DNA from: Serratia quinivorans | Lineage (GTDB): Bacteria; Pseudomonadota; Gammaproteobacteria; Enterobacterales; Enterobacteriaceae | Direction: 5' to 3' | Assembly (NCBI GenBank): GCA_900457075.1 | Contig: UGYN01000002.1 | Location: 3,224,001-3,288,000, forward strand | DNA: 64,000 bases | Part shown: piece by piece, positions 52,132 through 61,620 of the stretch | Position numbering within the stretch: the first letter of the stretch is position 1 | How the letters are laid out: the number at the start of each line of letters is the position of its first letter | Translations under genes and position numbers: made by a program | The notes under the pieces: model-generated | Databases searched by the model: none | What the model was told of the DNA's origin: nothing | Seen by the model: only the letters and a program-made list of their open reading frames with translations

Positions 52132-52440
52132 ATGCAGCACATCACCGATTTCAATCCCTGGCTGCCGGACACCCAACAGGTGATCCCGGCGCGCGAAGGC
52201 GGCAACGGTCAAATTCACCAACCAGGCCAATTCCAAAACGTCATCTGGCAGAACCGTGCCCGGGTGCCGGACGGTTTTGAAACTGCTCTGGTGACGGCGT
52301 TGGAAGAGATCTTCGATCAGGGTGCGGAAGAGTTGGAGCAGATCGTCAGTGCGCTTAATCAGCGTCGCCTGTTTGATCGCAACGGCCAACCGTGGAATGA
52401 GACGGCGTTCCGCGAATTCCTGCACGTTAACGGTTTCTGA
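52132..52440 (+). CDS. Small conserved protein with recombinase-like helix segment
   Basis: A 102-residue soluble protein starting MQHITDFNPWLPDTQQVIPA. The last 40 residues (LEQIVSALNQRRLFDRNGQP, then WNETAFREFL) resemble the short helical motif of large serine recombinases (rules of the form LN.RG..t..G..W....fr.fL). There is no catalytic recombinase domain, so it is not a recombinase. It begins 3 bases after the ferredoxin stop and 21 bases before the oxygenase gene, so it is cotranscribed with them. Its function is unknown; an accessory or small subunit role is possible. Confidence 0.6.
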   Translation: MQHITDFNPWLPDTQQVIPAREGGNGQIHQPGQFQNVIWQNRARVPDGFETALVTALEEIFDQGAEELEQIVSALNQRRLFDRNGQPWNETAFREFLHVNGF

Positions 52441-52460
52441 TCCACACCCAGGAGAAGACA

Positions 52461-53504
52461 ATGACAGCAAACACAACATCCTCCGCACAAGCCTTGCAGG
52501 ACTATCTCGATCAGGGGCTGCGCGGCATGTGGTATCCGGTGCTGGCCAGTTGGGAAATTGGCAATAACCCGGTCGGCATTACGCGCCTGGAGCAGCAAAT
52601 CGTGGTGTGGCGTGACGGCGAAGGCGCGATCCACGCGCTGGAAGATCGCTGTCCGCATCGCGGAGCGCGGCTTTCCATGGGCTGGAACCTGGGCGATCGC
52701 ATCGCCTGCTGGTATCACGGCGTGGAAGTCGGCGGTGACGGTACGGTTAAAGACGTGCCGGCGGTCGATCGTTGCCCGCTGGTGGGGCAAAAATGCCTGC
52801 GTTCTTATCCGGCCAAAGAGGCCTACGGCGCGGTGTTCCTCTATTTCGGCGTGACCGCAGATGAAGAACCGGCCGAACTGACCTTCCCGCCGGAACTGGC
52901 GGACGAAGCGGCCTACAGCAACTTCCTGTGCACCGCCAGCTGGGACTGTAATTACCAGTACGCATTGGAAAACGTGATGGATCCGATGCACGGCACCTAC
53001 CTGCATTCCTCGTCGCACTCAATGGCGGAAGGGGATCGCAAGGCGGATATGGCGCTGGAGCCGACCGACAGCGGTTTCATCTTTAAGAAGAATGGCCAGA
53101 TCGGCGTGAACTTTGACTGGGTAGAGTTCGGCAGCAGCGGCGCCTACTGGATGCGCCTGTCGATCCCGTACAAAAAACGCTTTGGACCGGGCGGCCACTT
53201 CTGGATCATCGGCATGGTGGTACCGGAAGACAAGGATCACTGCCGGGTGTTCTTCTGGCGGATCCGCAAGGTGAAAGACTGGCAGCGTGACATGTGGCGC
53301 TTTATGTACCGCAACCGCCTGGAATCCTTGCACTGGGACGTCCTGGAGCAGGATCGCATCGTGCTGGAAAACATGGCACCGAACGCGCGTGGCCGTGAAT
53401 ATCTGTATCAGCATGACGTCGGGCTATCTCGCCTGCGCCGCATGATGCAAAAAGAGGCGCAGAAACAGCTGGCACGGCTCAGTGAACTGGAGGCTGCGCA
53501 GTGA
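52461..53504 (+). CDS. Rieske non-heme iron oxygenase, alpha subunit
   Basis: A 347-residue oxygenase. The N-terminal Rieske domain has CPHRGARLS (Cys64, His66) and CWYHG (Cys83, His86). The catalytic domain has the mononuclear iron ligands His177 and His182 in ENVMDPMHGTYLH, with Asp174 bridging and Asp298 (LEQDRIVLEN) as the likely third ligand. There is no small beta subunit gene nearby, so it probably forms an alpha-only trimer, like the carbazole or O-demethylating oxygenases. It should hydroxylate or demethylate a cyclic substrate using electrons from the ferredoxin at 51812. It overlaps the next gene by GTGA. Confidence 0.9.
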   Translation: MTANTTSSAQALQDYLDQGLRGMWYPVLASWEIGNNPVGITRLEQQIVVWRDGEGAIHALEDRCPHRGARLSMGWNLGDRIACWYHGVEVGGDGTVKDVPAVDRCPLVGQKCLRSYPAKEAYGAVFLYFGVTADEEPAELTFPPELADEAAYSNFLCTASWDCNYQYALENVMDPMHGTYLHSSSHSMAEGDRKADMALEPTDSGFIFKKNGQIGVNFDWVEFGSSGAYWMRLSIPYKKRFGPGGHFWIIGMVVPEDKDHCRVFFWRIRKVKDWQRDMWRFMYRNRLESLHWDVLEQDRIVLENMAPNARGREYLYQHDVGLSRLRRMMQKEAQKQLARLSELEAAQ

Positions 53505-54256
53505 ACGGCCTGCTGACGGGGAAACGTATTGTGGTGACCGGCGCTGCACGCGGGCTGGGGCGTAGTTTCGCCGCCGCTATTGCCGCCGCCGGTGCCAAGG
53601 TGGTGATGTGCGATATTCTGGCGGATGAATTGGCAGACGCTGCCGCCAGCCTGTGCGAGCAAGGTGCTCAGGTCGAAAGCCAGGTTATCGATCTGGCCGA
53701 TCCTGCCTCGATCAGCGCCGCGTTTAACGTCATCGCCGCAGGCGGGGCCGTTGACGGGTTGGTGAACAATGCGGCCCTGGCCACCGGCGTCGGCGGTAAA
53801 ACCATGATGGAATACGACATCGATCTGTGGGATCGGGTGATGCAGGTTAACGTACGCGGCACCTGGCTGGTGAGCCAGGCGGCGGTACCGCTGCTGGCTC
53901 AAACCCCGCATGCCAAGATCGTTAACGTGGCTTCGGATACCGCGCTATGGGGCGCACCGCGCTTAATGGCCTATGTGGCCAGCAAAGGGGCGATTATCTC
54001 GATGACCCGCTCGATGGCGCGTGAGCTGGGCCCGCAGGGCATTTGCGTCAATGCCATCGCACCGGGCCTGACGCGGGTGGAGGCCACGGAATACGTGCCT
54101 GCCGAGCGTCACCAATTGTACGAGCAGGGCCGGGCCTTGGCCGGGGCGCAGCATCCTGACGACGTCAACGGCACGGTGCTCTATCTGCTGTCACCGTTGG
54201 CAAACTTCGTGACCGGTCAGTTGTTGCCGGTTAACGGCGGCTTCGTCTTTAACTAA
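53501..54256 (+). CDS. Short-chain dehydrogenase/reductase (active site intact)
   Basis: A 251-residue SDR with cofactor motif TGAARGLG, NNAA and catalytic Tyr-Lys in YVASK. Its position straight after the oxygenase suggests dehydrogenation of the oxygenase product, for example a cis-dihydrodiol to a catechol, or an alcohol to a ketone. The start is GTG 53501, overlapping the oxygenase stop by 4 bases. Exact substrate unknown. Confidence 0.83.
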   Translation: MNGLLTGKRIVVTGAARGLGRSFAAAIAAAGAKVVMCDILADELADAAASLCEQGAQVESQVIDLADPASISAAFNVIAAGGAVDGLVNNAALATGVGGKTMMEYDIDLWDRVMQVNVRGTWLVSQAAVPLLAQTPHAKIVNVASDTALWGAPRLMAYVASKGAIISMTRSMARELGPQGICVNAIAPGLTRVEATEYVPAERHQLYEQGRALAGAQHPDDVNGTVLYLLSPLANFVTGQLLPVNGGFVFN

Positions 54257-54284
54257 TCAATATTCAATTAGCCAGGAGCAGCAC

Positions 54285-55079
54285 ATGGCAGACGACCAAG
54301 GGTGTAAATATCTGATCCCAGGACTGGATCGCGGATTGCAACTGTTGCTGGCGTTTGGCGAGCAACATAAGGAAATGACCTTTGCCCAATTGCATCGCCT
54401 GGTCGATATGCCAAAAGCTACCGCCTATCGCGTGGTGCAAACGCTGGAGCATCTGGGCTTTCTGGAGCGCAATCCACGCACCAACACTTTCTCGCTGGGC
54501 ATCAAGGTACTGCGCCTGGGCTTTGAATATATTGCCTCACTGGACGTGGCGCAGGCCGGTCAGCCGGTAATAGAACAACTGCGCGATCGCAGCCAGTGCA
54601 GCAGTCATCTGGCGATCCGTGATGGACGCGATGTGATCTACATCGCCCGCGTCAGCGCCGCCGGTTCGCAAATCAACCAGGTCAGCGTCGGCACCCGCTT
54701 GCCGGTGCACCAAACTTCGCTTGGCCGCATGTTGCTGACCAGCGCCACCCGCGAAGAGTTCGAACTGCTGTATCCGCAGGAACAGCTGCCGGGTAGCGGC
54801 CCGGGCACCCCGGCGGATCGCGAAACGCTGTGGCAAATGGTGCAGCAGGACAAGGCGCGCGGCTATGTGATCGGCGAGTCGTTTTTCCGCCACGGTATTT
54901 CCTCTATCGTCTACCCGATCTTCAACCGCGAGCAGCGGGTTGAGGCCGTGATCAGCATTATGGTGCCGTCCGATGAGATCCCAAAAGCGGATCGCGAGCG
55001 GTTACGCATGGAGGTGCGGGACGCCGCAGTGAAAATCTCCGGCTTCCTGGGCGCACCGCCACAGGCTAACGCCGGTTAA
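54285..55079 (+). CDS. IclR-family transcriptional regulator
   Basis: A 264-residue regulator: N-terminal winged helix (LDRGLQLLLAFGEQHKEMTF, DMPKATAYRVVQTLEHLGFL) and the C-terminal IclR effector-binding domain (SVGTRLPVHQTSLGRMLL, GYVIGESFFRHGISSIVYPI). It lies within the catabolic operon and is the obvious candidate to control it through the GAAAC/GTTTC sites at 51766-51789. IclR members may repress or activate; which applies here is not visible. Confidence 0.88.
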   Translation: MADDQGCKYLIPGLDRGLQLLLAFGEQHKEMTFAQLHRLVDMPKATAYRVVQTLEHLGFLERNPRTNTFSLGIKVLRLGFEYIASLDVAQAGQPVIEQLRDRSQCSSHLAIRDGRDVIYIARVSAAGSQINQVSVGTRLPVHQTSLGRMLLTSATREEFELLYPQEQLPGSGPGTPADRETLWQMVQQDKARGYVIGESFFRHGISSIVYPIFNREQRVEAVISIMVPSDEIPKADRERLRMEVRDAAVKISGFLGAPPQANAG

Positions 55080-55189
55080 CTGACGACACCGACTCTTTTA
55101 CTCAGGCAGGGATAAGGCTCATGGCAAACAGGGGCCTGGGTTCGATCATGCCTGAAAACAGCATTCAACGAGAACGTGAGGCACACTTA

Positions 55190-56131
55190 ATGAGCGTAAT
55201 CGGAATCGAAAAACTGGAATTTGGCGTCGAAGATCTGCCAACCTGCGAAAAGTTCATGCAGGACTTTGGCCTGTTGGCGGCGCAACAGCACTGGGGCGAA
55301 ACCCAGCGCGAATTCACTACCCTGAGCGGGGCGCGCGTGGTGCTGCATCCGTTGCAGAGCGAAGCTTTACCCGCGGCATTTGAGGGCGGTTCGACCCTGC
55401 GCCGCATGACCTGGGGCGTTGGCAGCCCGGCCGAATTGGCGGCGTTGCAGCCATTGCTGGCGCAGATGCCGGGTTTCCGCCTGGTCGGGGAAGAACTTGA
55501 GTGCCTTGATCCGAACGGTATGACGGTGCGCTTTTGCGTTAGCCGGCAGCGGGAAGTTGATTTGCCGGTATCGCCGATCAACCAGTGGGGCGACGTGCGC
55601 CGCATCGATCAGCCCAGCCCGGTGTATGCCCAGGCGCAGCCGATCAATATCGGCCACGTGGTGTTCTTCGTCGAGGATCTGGCGGCGACCGAGCGCTTCT
55701 ACTGTGAAGTGCTGGGGTTCCAGGTGTCGGATCGTTATATCGACCGCGCAGTATTCCTGCGAACTCAGGCACGCGGCGGCCATCACAACCTGTTCCTGCT
55801 GAAATTGCCTAATCGTCCACGCGGCCTGAATCATGTGGCCTTTACCGTACGCGACATCCACGAGGTGATCGGCGGCGGCATTGCCATGAACAAAGAGAAC
55901 TGGAGCACCTTTATCGGCCCCGGCCGCCACCCAATCTCCTCGGCCTATTTCTGGTACGTCAACAGCCCGACCGGCGGGGCGTTTGAGTACTACACCAACG
56001 ACGATTATCTGACCGAAAACTGGCAGCCACGCGAGCTGGAGCACTCACTGGTGTCGTTCACCGAGTGGGCAGTGGAAGGCGGTATCGACCACGATACACG
56101 TCGCCAGCATAAAAAGCCGGAGGCGTTATGA
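55190..56131 (+). CDS. VOC-family protein, extradiol ring-cleavage dioxygenase type
   Basis: A two-module vicinal-oxygen-chelate protein of 313 residues. The C-terminal module carries the three residues expected to bind Fe(II): His156 (NIGHVVFF), His215 (GLNHVAFTV) and Glu266 (GAFEYYTND), as in extradiol dioxygenases. A ring-cleaving role after the oxygenase and SDR steps is inferred. The start at 55190 (MSVIGIEKLEFGVEDL) has GAGG upstream and fits the family; an in-frame ATG at 55121 would add 23 residues. It overlaps the reductase gene by ATGA. Confidence 0.78.
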   Translation: MSVIGIEKLEFGVEDLPTCEKFMQDFGLLAAQQHWGETQREFTTLSGARVVLHPLQSEALPAAFEGGSTLRRMTWGVGSPAELAALQPLLAQMPGFRLVGEELECLDPNGMTVRFCVSRQREVDLPVSPINQWGDVRRIDQPSPVYAQAQPINIGHVVFFVEDLAATERFYCEVLGFQVSDRYIDRAVFLRTQARGGHHNLFLLKLPNRPRGLNHVAFTVRDIHEVIGGGIAMNKENWSTFIGPGRHPISSAYFWYVNSPTGGAFEYYTNDDYLTENWQPRELEHSLVSFTEWAVEGGIDHDTRRQHKKPEAL

Positions 56132-57339
56132 GCCAGCCAGAATCGGCGGGCATCCTGATCATCGGCGGCGGGCAGGCCGGGGGTTGGGCAGCGAAAACGC
56201 TGCGTGACCGTGGCTACACCGGCAAGCTGACGGTGGTCAGTGACGAACCCTATGACTTTTATGAACGTCCACCGCTTTCCAAGGCGGCGTTGCTGGACGG
56301 CAATGCGCCGCTCAGCCGGCTGTTCAGTGAGCAGGTGGTGGCCGGGTTAAACATCAACTGGTGTCGCCCGTTGCGTGCCGAAGCCATTGATGCACAGCAA
56401 CAAATTGTCACTCTCAGCGACGGCCGACGGCTGCAGTTTGATCAACTGCTGATCGCTACCGGTGGGCGACCGCGTCTGCCGGACGCCCGTTGGGCCAGTC
56501 ATCCGCGCGTTATGACGCTGCGCTCCTGGGACGATGCGACCCGACTGCGTCAGGCGCTGCAGGGTTGCCGCCGGCTTGCCATCGTCGGCGGCGGTTGGAT
56601 TGGCCTGGAGATCGCCGCTTCGGCACGGCGTCTCGGGGCTGAGGTGACGGTATTCGAGCGCCAGCCTGCATTGTGCATGCGCAGCGTGGGTGCGGACGTC
56701 TCCCAGGCGTTGCTTGAACTGCATCAGCAGCAGGGCGTAACGGTGCATTGCGGCTGCGGTGACATCCAACTCGAAGATCGTGGCGGCAGCGCCTGGATCG
56801 GCAGTGACAGCAGCGATCCTCAGGAGTTTGATCTGGTGGTGGTGGGGATCGGCGTGGAGTTGAATCTGGAACTGGCGCATAGCGCCGGGCTGAAGGTTGA
56901 CGCCGGCATCGTGGTTGACGGCCAGGGACGCACCAGTCACCCGGCGATCTTCGCCGCCGGAGACGTAGCTCGCCACCCGACGCTGGGTCTGTGCCTGCAA
57001 TCCTGGGCCTATGCGCAGAATCAGGCGATCAGCACCGCCTGCGCGATGCTGGATGCCTTTGCCTCACCTTACGATGACGTGGCCTGGCTTTGGTCGGATC
57101 AATACGACGCCAATATCCAGATCCTCGGCATCCCGACCGGCGGCGTGCATCACGTGGTGCGACGCACGCCGCAGTCACAGGTGTTCTTCACGCTGAATGC
57201 CGACCGGCAGTTGGTGCAGATGGTGGCGTTTAACGATGCACGCACCATCAAGCTGGGCAAACGCTGGCTGGCCAGTGGGCGAGTGTTGGAGCCACAGCAG
57301 TTGGCGGACGCGGAGTTTTCTTTGATGGCGTTGAAATAA
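56128..57339 (+). CDS. FAD-dependent ferredoxin reductase
   Basis: A 403-residue flavoprotein of the rhodocoxin/putidaredoxin-reductase type: FAD motif IIGGGQAGGWAA, YERPPLSKAAL, NAD motif VGGGWIGLEIA and second FAD motif FAAGDVA. It lacks its own iron-sulfur domain, so it should pass electrons from NAD(P)H to the Rieske ferredoxin at 51812 and on to the oxygenase, making a three-component system. It overlaps the VOC gene by 4 bases. Confidence 0.87.
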   Translation: MSQPESAGILIIGGGQAGGWAAKTLRDRGYTGKLTVVSDEPYDFYERPPLSKAALLDGNAPLSRLFSEQVVAGLNINWCRPLRAEAIDAQQQIVTLSDGRRLQFDQLLIATGGRPRLPDARWASHPRVMTLRSWDDATRLRQALQGCRRLAIVGGGWIGLEIAASARRLGAEVTVFERQPALCMRSVGADVSQALLELHQQQGVTVHCGCGDIQLEDRGGSAWIGSDSSDPQEFDLVVVGIGVELNLELAHSAGLKVDAGIVVDGQGRTSHPAIFAAGDVARHPTLGLCLQSWAYAQNQAISTACAMLDAFASPYDDVAWLWSDQYDANIQILGIPTGGVHHVVRRTPQSQVFFTLNADRQLVQMVAFNDARTIKLGKRWLASGRVLEPQQLADAEFSLMALK

Positions 57340-57363
57340 CGCCCGTAACCTCGGGAGCGTTTC

Positions 57364-58627
57364 ATGACTACGCAAGATATTGACGCCCGCGCTGGACGGG
57401 TGGGGGAAACCGTTGCCGAAAATCCGCAGCAGCGGGTGCGCTGGTCGGTGCCGATTGCGCTGTTTGCCTGCGTGCTGTTGGCATTTTTCGACAAGATCAG
57501 CATCGCGGCACTGTTTTCCGATAGCGAATTCCAGCAGGCGCTGGGCATCAGTTTTGACCCGGCGCGACTGGGCTTGCTGATGAGTGCATTTTTGTTCTCG
57601 TACGGCATTTCTTCGATGCTGCTCAGCGGCATTGGCGACCGGCTGAACCCGGTAAAAGTGTTGATCGGCATGATGGTAGTGTGGGGCGTATTGATGGTGC
57701 TGATGGGCCTGGCCCGTTCGTATCACACCATGATGACGCTGCGCATTTTGCTCGGCATTGCCGAAGGCCCGCTGCTGCCGATGGCCTACGCCATTATCCG
57801 CCAGGCCTTCCCGCAGCGGCTGCAGGCGCGTGCCACCATGCTGTGGCTACTCGGCACCCCACTGGGGGCGGCGCTCGGTTTCCCGGTCACGCTATATATC
57901 CTCAACACTTTTGACTGGCAGACCACCTTCTTCTTTATGGCGTTTCTGACGCTGCCGGTAATGCTGTTGGTGCTGTTCGGTATGCGTCATCTGAATGTGT
58001 CACGCCCGGCCGCCGCTACCGTTTCAAAACCGGCCATCGCCGAACGCAAACAGCATCGCCTTGAGCTGCTGCGCAACCCGCATTTCTGGATGATTTGCCT
58101 GTTTAACATCGCCTTCCTGACCTACCTGTGGGGCATGAACGGCTGGCTGCCCAGTTACCTTATCAAGGGCAAAGGTATTCACCTGGAACACGCCGGGTAT
58201 CTGTCATCGCTGCCGTTTATCGCCATGCTGCTGGGTGAAGTGCTCGGGGCCTGGCTGTCGGACAAACTGGATCGTCGTGCGCTGGCCTGCTTTATCTCGC
58301 TGTGCGGTGCCGGGCTGGGGTTGGCCGCGGTGCTGCATATGCAGGGCACCTACAGCGTGATCGCCGCCATGGCCTTCAGCACCTTTATGTGGGGGGGCCG
58401 GGGCACCGAACATCTTTGCCCTGCTGGCGAAGGCCACCAGTAGCAAGGTTAGTGCCACCGCCGGCGGTATTTTTAACGGATTGGGTAATTTTGCCGGTGC
58501 GCTGGCGCCGGTGCTGATGGGGGCGCTGATCGCCGCCACCGGCAACATGGATAACGGCTTGCTGTTCCTGGTGGTAATGGCCTTTATCGGCTGCATCATT
58601 CTGCTGCCGTTGCTGAAGAAATATTGA
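57364..58627 (+). CDS. MFS transporter, organic anion type (one-base frameshift)
   Basis: A 12-segment MFS permease related to the one at 50170 (WGxxxWLPSYL and GIAEGPLLP motifs). The uninterrupted frame ends early at 58443. One extra base in the 7-base G-run 58391-58397 is responsible; removing it restores GAGAPNIFALLAKATSSK and further membrane segments to TGA 58625-58627, 420 residues. It probably imports a carboxylated substrate or exports an intermediate of the pathway. Confidence 0.82.
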
Positions 58628-58658
58628 TATCCCATTGATTGAAAAGAGGAGTACCAAC

Positions 58659-59183
58659 ATGTCCCAGGTTGAGAAACAAGCCGGCGTCAAGCCGCAGGAT
58701 CAGTCGATAGAGCATTGGGTGGAATCCCGTATCGCCCGCTTTGAAGGCCGTAAGTATGACTGGAATGCGTTGAAGTTCCAGGCTGACTACGACCCGAAAT
58801 ACCGCCGCGCGCAGATGCGTTATATCGGCACCGGTGCAACCGGAGTGGTTAACGACACCAATACCATTCCGGCGGGTAACTTTACCTTCTCCACCATGGT
58901 GCTGCCGTCGAAATGCGAAGGCCCGCTGCATCTGCACGACGATGTGGAAGAGGTGTTCTTTATGCTGAAGGGCAGTATCACGCTGATGATCCAGGACGGC
59001 ACGGAGTACTACGAAACCAAGCTGAAAGAGCGCGATCTGATCTCGGTGCCGGCCGGTGTTTATCGTGGGTTGTTCAACCACGGCGAGGAAGAGGCGCTGA
59101 TGTGCGTGGTGCTCGGTACGGCCAAACCGGAAACGCCGACCTACCCGGCAGATCACCCCTTGTCCAAAGTGAAGCGTAACTGA
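58659..59183 (+). CDS. Cupin-domain protein
   Basis: A 174-residue single-domain cupin. Metal ligands are visible in PLHLHDDVEEVFFML (HxH and Glu) and in the later GLFNHG. Such proteins may be small dioxygenases, isomerases or lyases in ring-degradation pathways; the reaction cannot be assigned. The start at 58659 has GAGGAG 8 bases upstream. Its stop shares a base with the next ATG, so it is coupled to the hydrolase. Confidence 0.75.
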   Translation: MSQVEKQAGVKPQDQSIEHWVESRIARFEGRKYDWNALKFQADYDPKYRRAQMRYIGTGATGVVNDTNTIPAGNFTFSTMVLPSKCEGPLHLHDDVEEVFFMLKGSITLMIQDGTEYYETKLKERDLISVPAGVYRGLFNHGEEEALMCVVLGTAKPETPTYPADHPLSKVKRN

Positions 59184-60002
59184 TGAACGGCCTGGTTCAA
59201 CGTCAGCAGGCGCGCTGCGGGAGTTACACCCTGAGCTGGCGTGAAGCGGGGGCACGGCCGCCCGGTGGTGTTGCTGCACGGCATCAGCTCCGGTTCGGCC
59301 TCGTGGATCAAGCAGTTTAACGATCGTGGCCTGGCCGATGGTCACCGCCTGCTGGCCTGGGATGCCCCGGGCTACGGCGGCAGCCTGCCGCTGACGGTGA
59401 ACCAGCCGGATGCTACCGCTTACGCCGCCGCGCTGGCGGCGCTGGTGGCCGAATTGCAATTGGATCAGCCGCTGATCGTCGGCCATTCGCTCGGGGCGTT
59501 GATCGGCAGTGCCTATGCTGCGGATCATCCTGACGGGTTGTGCGGACTGGTACTGGCCGATCCGGCCCAGGGCTATGCCACCGCGCCGGAAGAAAAACGC
59601 CAACAGGTTTACGGCCAGCGGAAACAGATGATTGAAACGCTGGGGCCGCAGGGCTACGGCGAACAACGGGCGGCTGCGCTGCTGCGTGATGACGCGGATC
59701 CACAGGATATCGCCTGGGTGCGCAACGGCATGCAACAGCTCGATCCGGAAGGTTTTCTCAGCGCCGCCTGGATGCTGGCCAACGACGATATCGGCCGCCA
59801 TCTGGCGCGTTACCGTGGCCCGTTACAGGTGTGGTGCGGTGACTGCGACCGGATCACACCGCCGGAAGCGGCGGCAATACTGGCGCAGCAGCAGGACGCG
59901 CCTCTGAGGTTGATTGAGGGCGCAGGACACGCCAGCTATCTCGATGCGCCGGAGCAATTTAACCGTTATCTGCAGGACTTTACGGGAGCAATCCAACCAT
60001 GA
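59183..60002 (+). CDS. Alpha/beta-fold hydrolase (one-base frameshift)
   Basis: A serine hydrolase with nucleophile motif GHSLGAL, acid in GDCDRITP and His in GAGHASYLD, plus the oxyanion HG motif VVLLHGISSG. It resembles hydrolases of meta-cleavage products. The coupled start ATG at 59183 (MNGLVQRQQARCG) leads out of frame unless one base is removed from the 5-base G-run 59248-59252. The repair yields SWREAGHGRPVVLLHG and 272 residues. A frame from GTG 59241 avoids the lesion but lacks the N terminus. Confidence 0.8.
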
Positions 60003-60793
60003 ATTTTCAGCTTGAGCAACGGGTCGCAGTGGTCACCGGCGGTTCGTCGGGCATCGGTTTTGAGACCCTGCGCCTGCTGTTGGCGGAAGGGGCGAAGGTG
60101 GCCTTTTGCGGCCGCAACCCGGACAAACTGGCCGGGGCCGAAGCCAGCCTGCGTAATGAGTTTCCACAGGCGGAGATCCTGGCGCTGTGCTGCGACGTGT
60201 TGGACGAGGCGCAGGTGACGCAGTTTGCCGCTCAGGTGACGGCGCACTTCGGCGGGGTGGATCTGTTGATCAACAACGCCGGCCAGGGATTCGTCGCGCA
60301 TTTTGACCAGACGCCACGTAGCGCCTGGCTGCATGAGGCGGAGCTAAAACTGTTCGGCGTGATTAACCCGGTGCAGGCGTTTTTGCCGGCGCTGGAGCGT
60401 TCGGATATCGCTTCAATTACCTGCGTGAACTCACTGCTGGCATTGCAGCCGGAAGAACACATGATCGCCACCTCGGCGGCGCGTGCCGCACTGCTCAACA
60501 TGACGCTGACGCTGTCGAAAGAGCTGGTGGACAAGGGCATTCGCGTCAACTCGATCCTGCTGGGCATGGTGGAATCCGGCCAATGGAGACGCCGCTTCGA
60601 CGAGCGTAGCGATAAGGAACAAAACTGGGAGCAGTGGACGGCGGCGATTGCCGAACGTCGCGGTATCCCGATGAAACGCCTCGGCAAACCGCAGGAGCCG
60701 GCGCAGGCGCTGTTGTTCCTGGCTTCGCCTTTGGCGTCTTTCACTACCGGTGCGGCGCTTGACGTCTCCGGTGGCTTTAACCGCCATCTTTAA
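59999..60793 (+). CDS. SDR-family protein with altered catalytic residues
   Basis: A 264-residue protein with the SDR cofactor motif TGGSSGIG, NNAG and the C-terminal GAALDVSGGF. Where the family has Tyr-x-x-x-Lys, this protein reads ATSAARAAL: Thr and Arg at the expected Tyr and Lys positions. It may use another residue, or act as a non-classical or non-catalytic SDR. It overlaps the hydrolase stop by ATGA, so it is part of the same operon. Confidence 0.75.
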   Translation: MNFQLEQRVAVVTGGSSGIGFETLRLLLAEGAKVAFCGRNPDKLAGAEASLRNEFPQAEILALCCDVLDEAQVTQFAAQVTAHFGGVDLLINNAGQGFVAHFDQTPRSAWLHEAELKLFGVINPVQAFLPALERSDIASITCVNSLLALQPEEHMIATSAARAALLNMTLTLSKELVDKGIRVNSILLGMVESGQWRRRFDERSDKEQNWEQWTAAIAERRGIPMKRLGKPQEPAQALLFLASPLASFTTGAALDVSGGFNRHL

Positions 60794-60810
60794 CCGCAGG
60801 GGCTGAAAAG

Positions 60811-61605
60811 ATGAAGAAGATCATGATGATTGGCTACGGCGCAATGGCCAGAGAAGTGCTTTCCCGCTTGCCGGACGGGGTGAGCGTGGGCTGGATCCTG
60901 GCGCGTGCGGCTCATCATGCGGCAATCGACAGTGCCTTCGGTGGCCAGGTGCAGGCGTTAACCCACCCGGATCAGTGTACTGAACAGCCGGATCTGGTGC
61001 TGGAATGTGCCAGCCAGCAGGCGGTGGCGGAATTTGGTGAAGCGGTGGTGACGCGCGGCTGGCCGTTGGCGGTGATCTCCACCGGGGCGCTGGCGGATGC
61101 GGCGCTGCAGCAGCGGTTGCAGCAGGCCTGTCGGCAGCACCAGGGCCAGTTGATCGTCCTGTCCGGAGCGGTGGCGGGGATGGATGGGCTGGCGTCGGCG
61201 CGCGAAGGCGGGCTGGACAGCGTCACCTATCAGGCCTGTAAAAGCCCGGCGAGCTGGCGCGGCAGCATGGCGGAGCAATTGATTGATCTTGATGCCGTGA
61301 GCGAGGCGCAGGTGTTTTTTGAAGGTTCGGCGCGTGAGGCGGCGCGGCTGTTCCCGGCCAATGCCAACGTGGCTGCGACCATTGCGCTCAACGGCCTGGG
61401 GATGGACGCCACCCGGGTGCGGCTACTGGTCGATCCCGCCACCCGGCGCAATACCCACCGGCTACAGGTGTGCGGCAATTTCGGTGAGTTTCAGATTGAG
61501 CTGAGCGGCAACCCGCTGGCGAGCAATCCCAAAACATCAACCCTGGCGGCGCTGAGCGCGGTACAAGCCTGCCGCCGTCTGGTTGACGGTGGCTTTATTG
61601 CCTGA
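60811..61605 (+). CDS. L-aspartate dehydrogenase-like protein (NadX family)
   Basis: A 264-residue protein with an N-terminal Rossmann motif (MIGYGAMAREVL) and the family segments SGAVAGMDGL and FPANANVAATIAL of NAD-dependent aspartate dehydrogenase. True aspartate dehydrogenases make iminoaspartate; here the setting among catabolic genes suggests a different amino or imino acid substrate. This is unusual company for the family, and the role is unassigned. Confidence 0.75.
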   Translation: MKKIMMIGYGAMAREVLSRLPDGVSVGWILARAAHHAAIDSAFGGQVQALTHPDQCTEQPDLVLECASQQAVAEFGEAVVTRGWPLAVISTGALADAALQQRLQQACRQHQGQLIVLSGAVAGMDGLASAREGGLDSVTYQACKSPASWRGSMAEQLIDLDAVSEAQVFFEGSAREAARLFPANANVAATIALNGLGMDATRVRLLVDPATRRNTHRLQVCGNFGEFQIELSGNPLASNPKTSTLAALSAVQACRRLVDGGFIA

Positions 61606-61620
61606 AAGGCAGGAGCGAGC

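Noticed and set aside
52132..52440. A serine recombinase or mobile element gene
   Set aside because: Only a short helical motif is similar; no catalytic domain, inverted repeats or integrase neighbours are present.
58596..59801. A 401-codon minus-strand frame opposite the cupin and hydrolase genes
   Set aside because: It is antisense to two genes with clear family motifs, has no recognisable domain, and long open antisense frames are expected in this GC-rich coding DNA.
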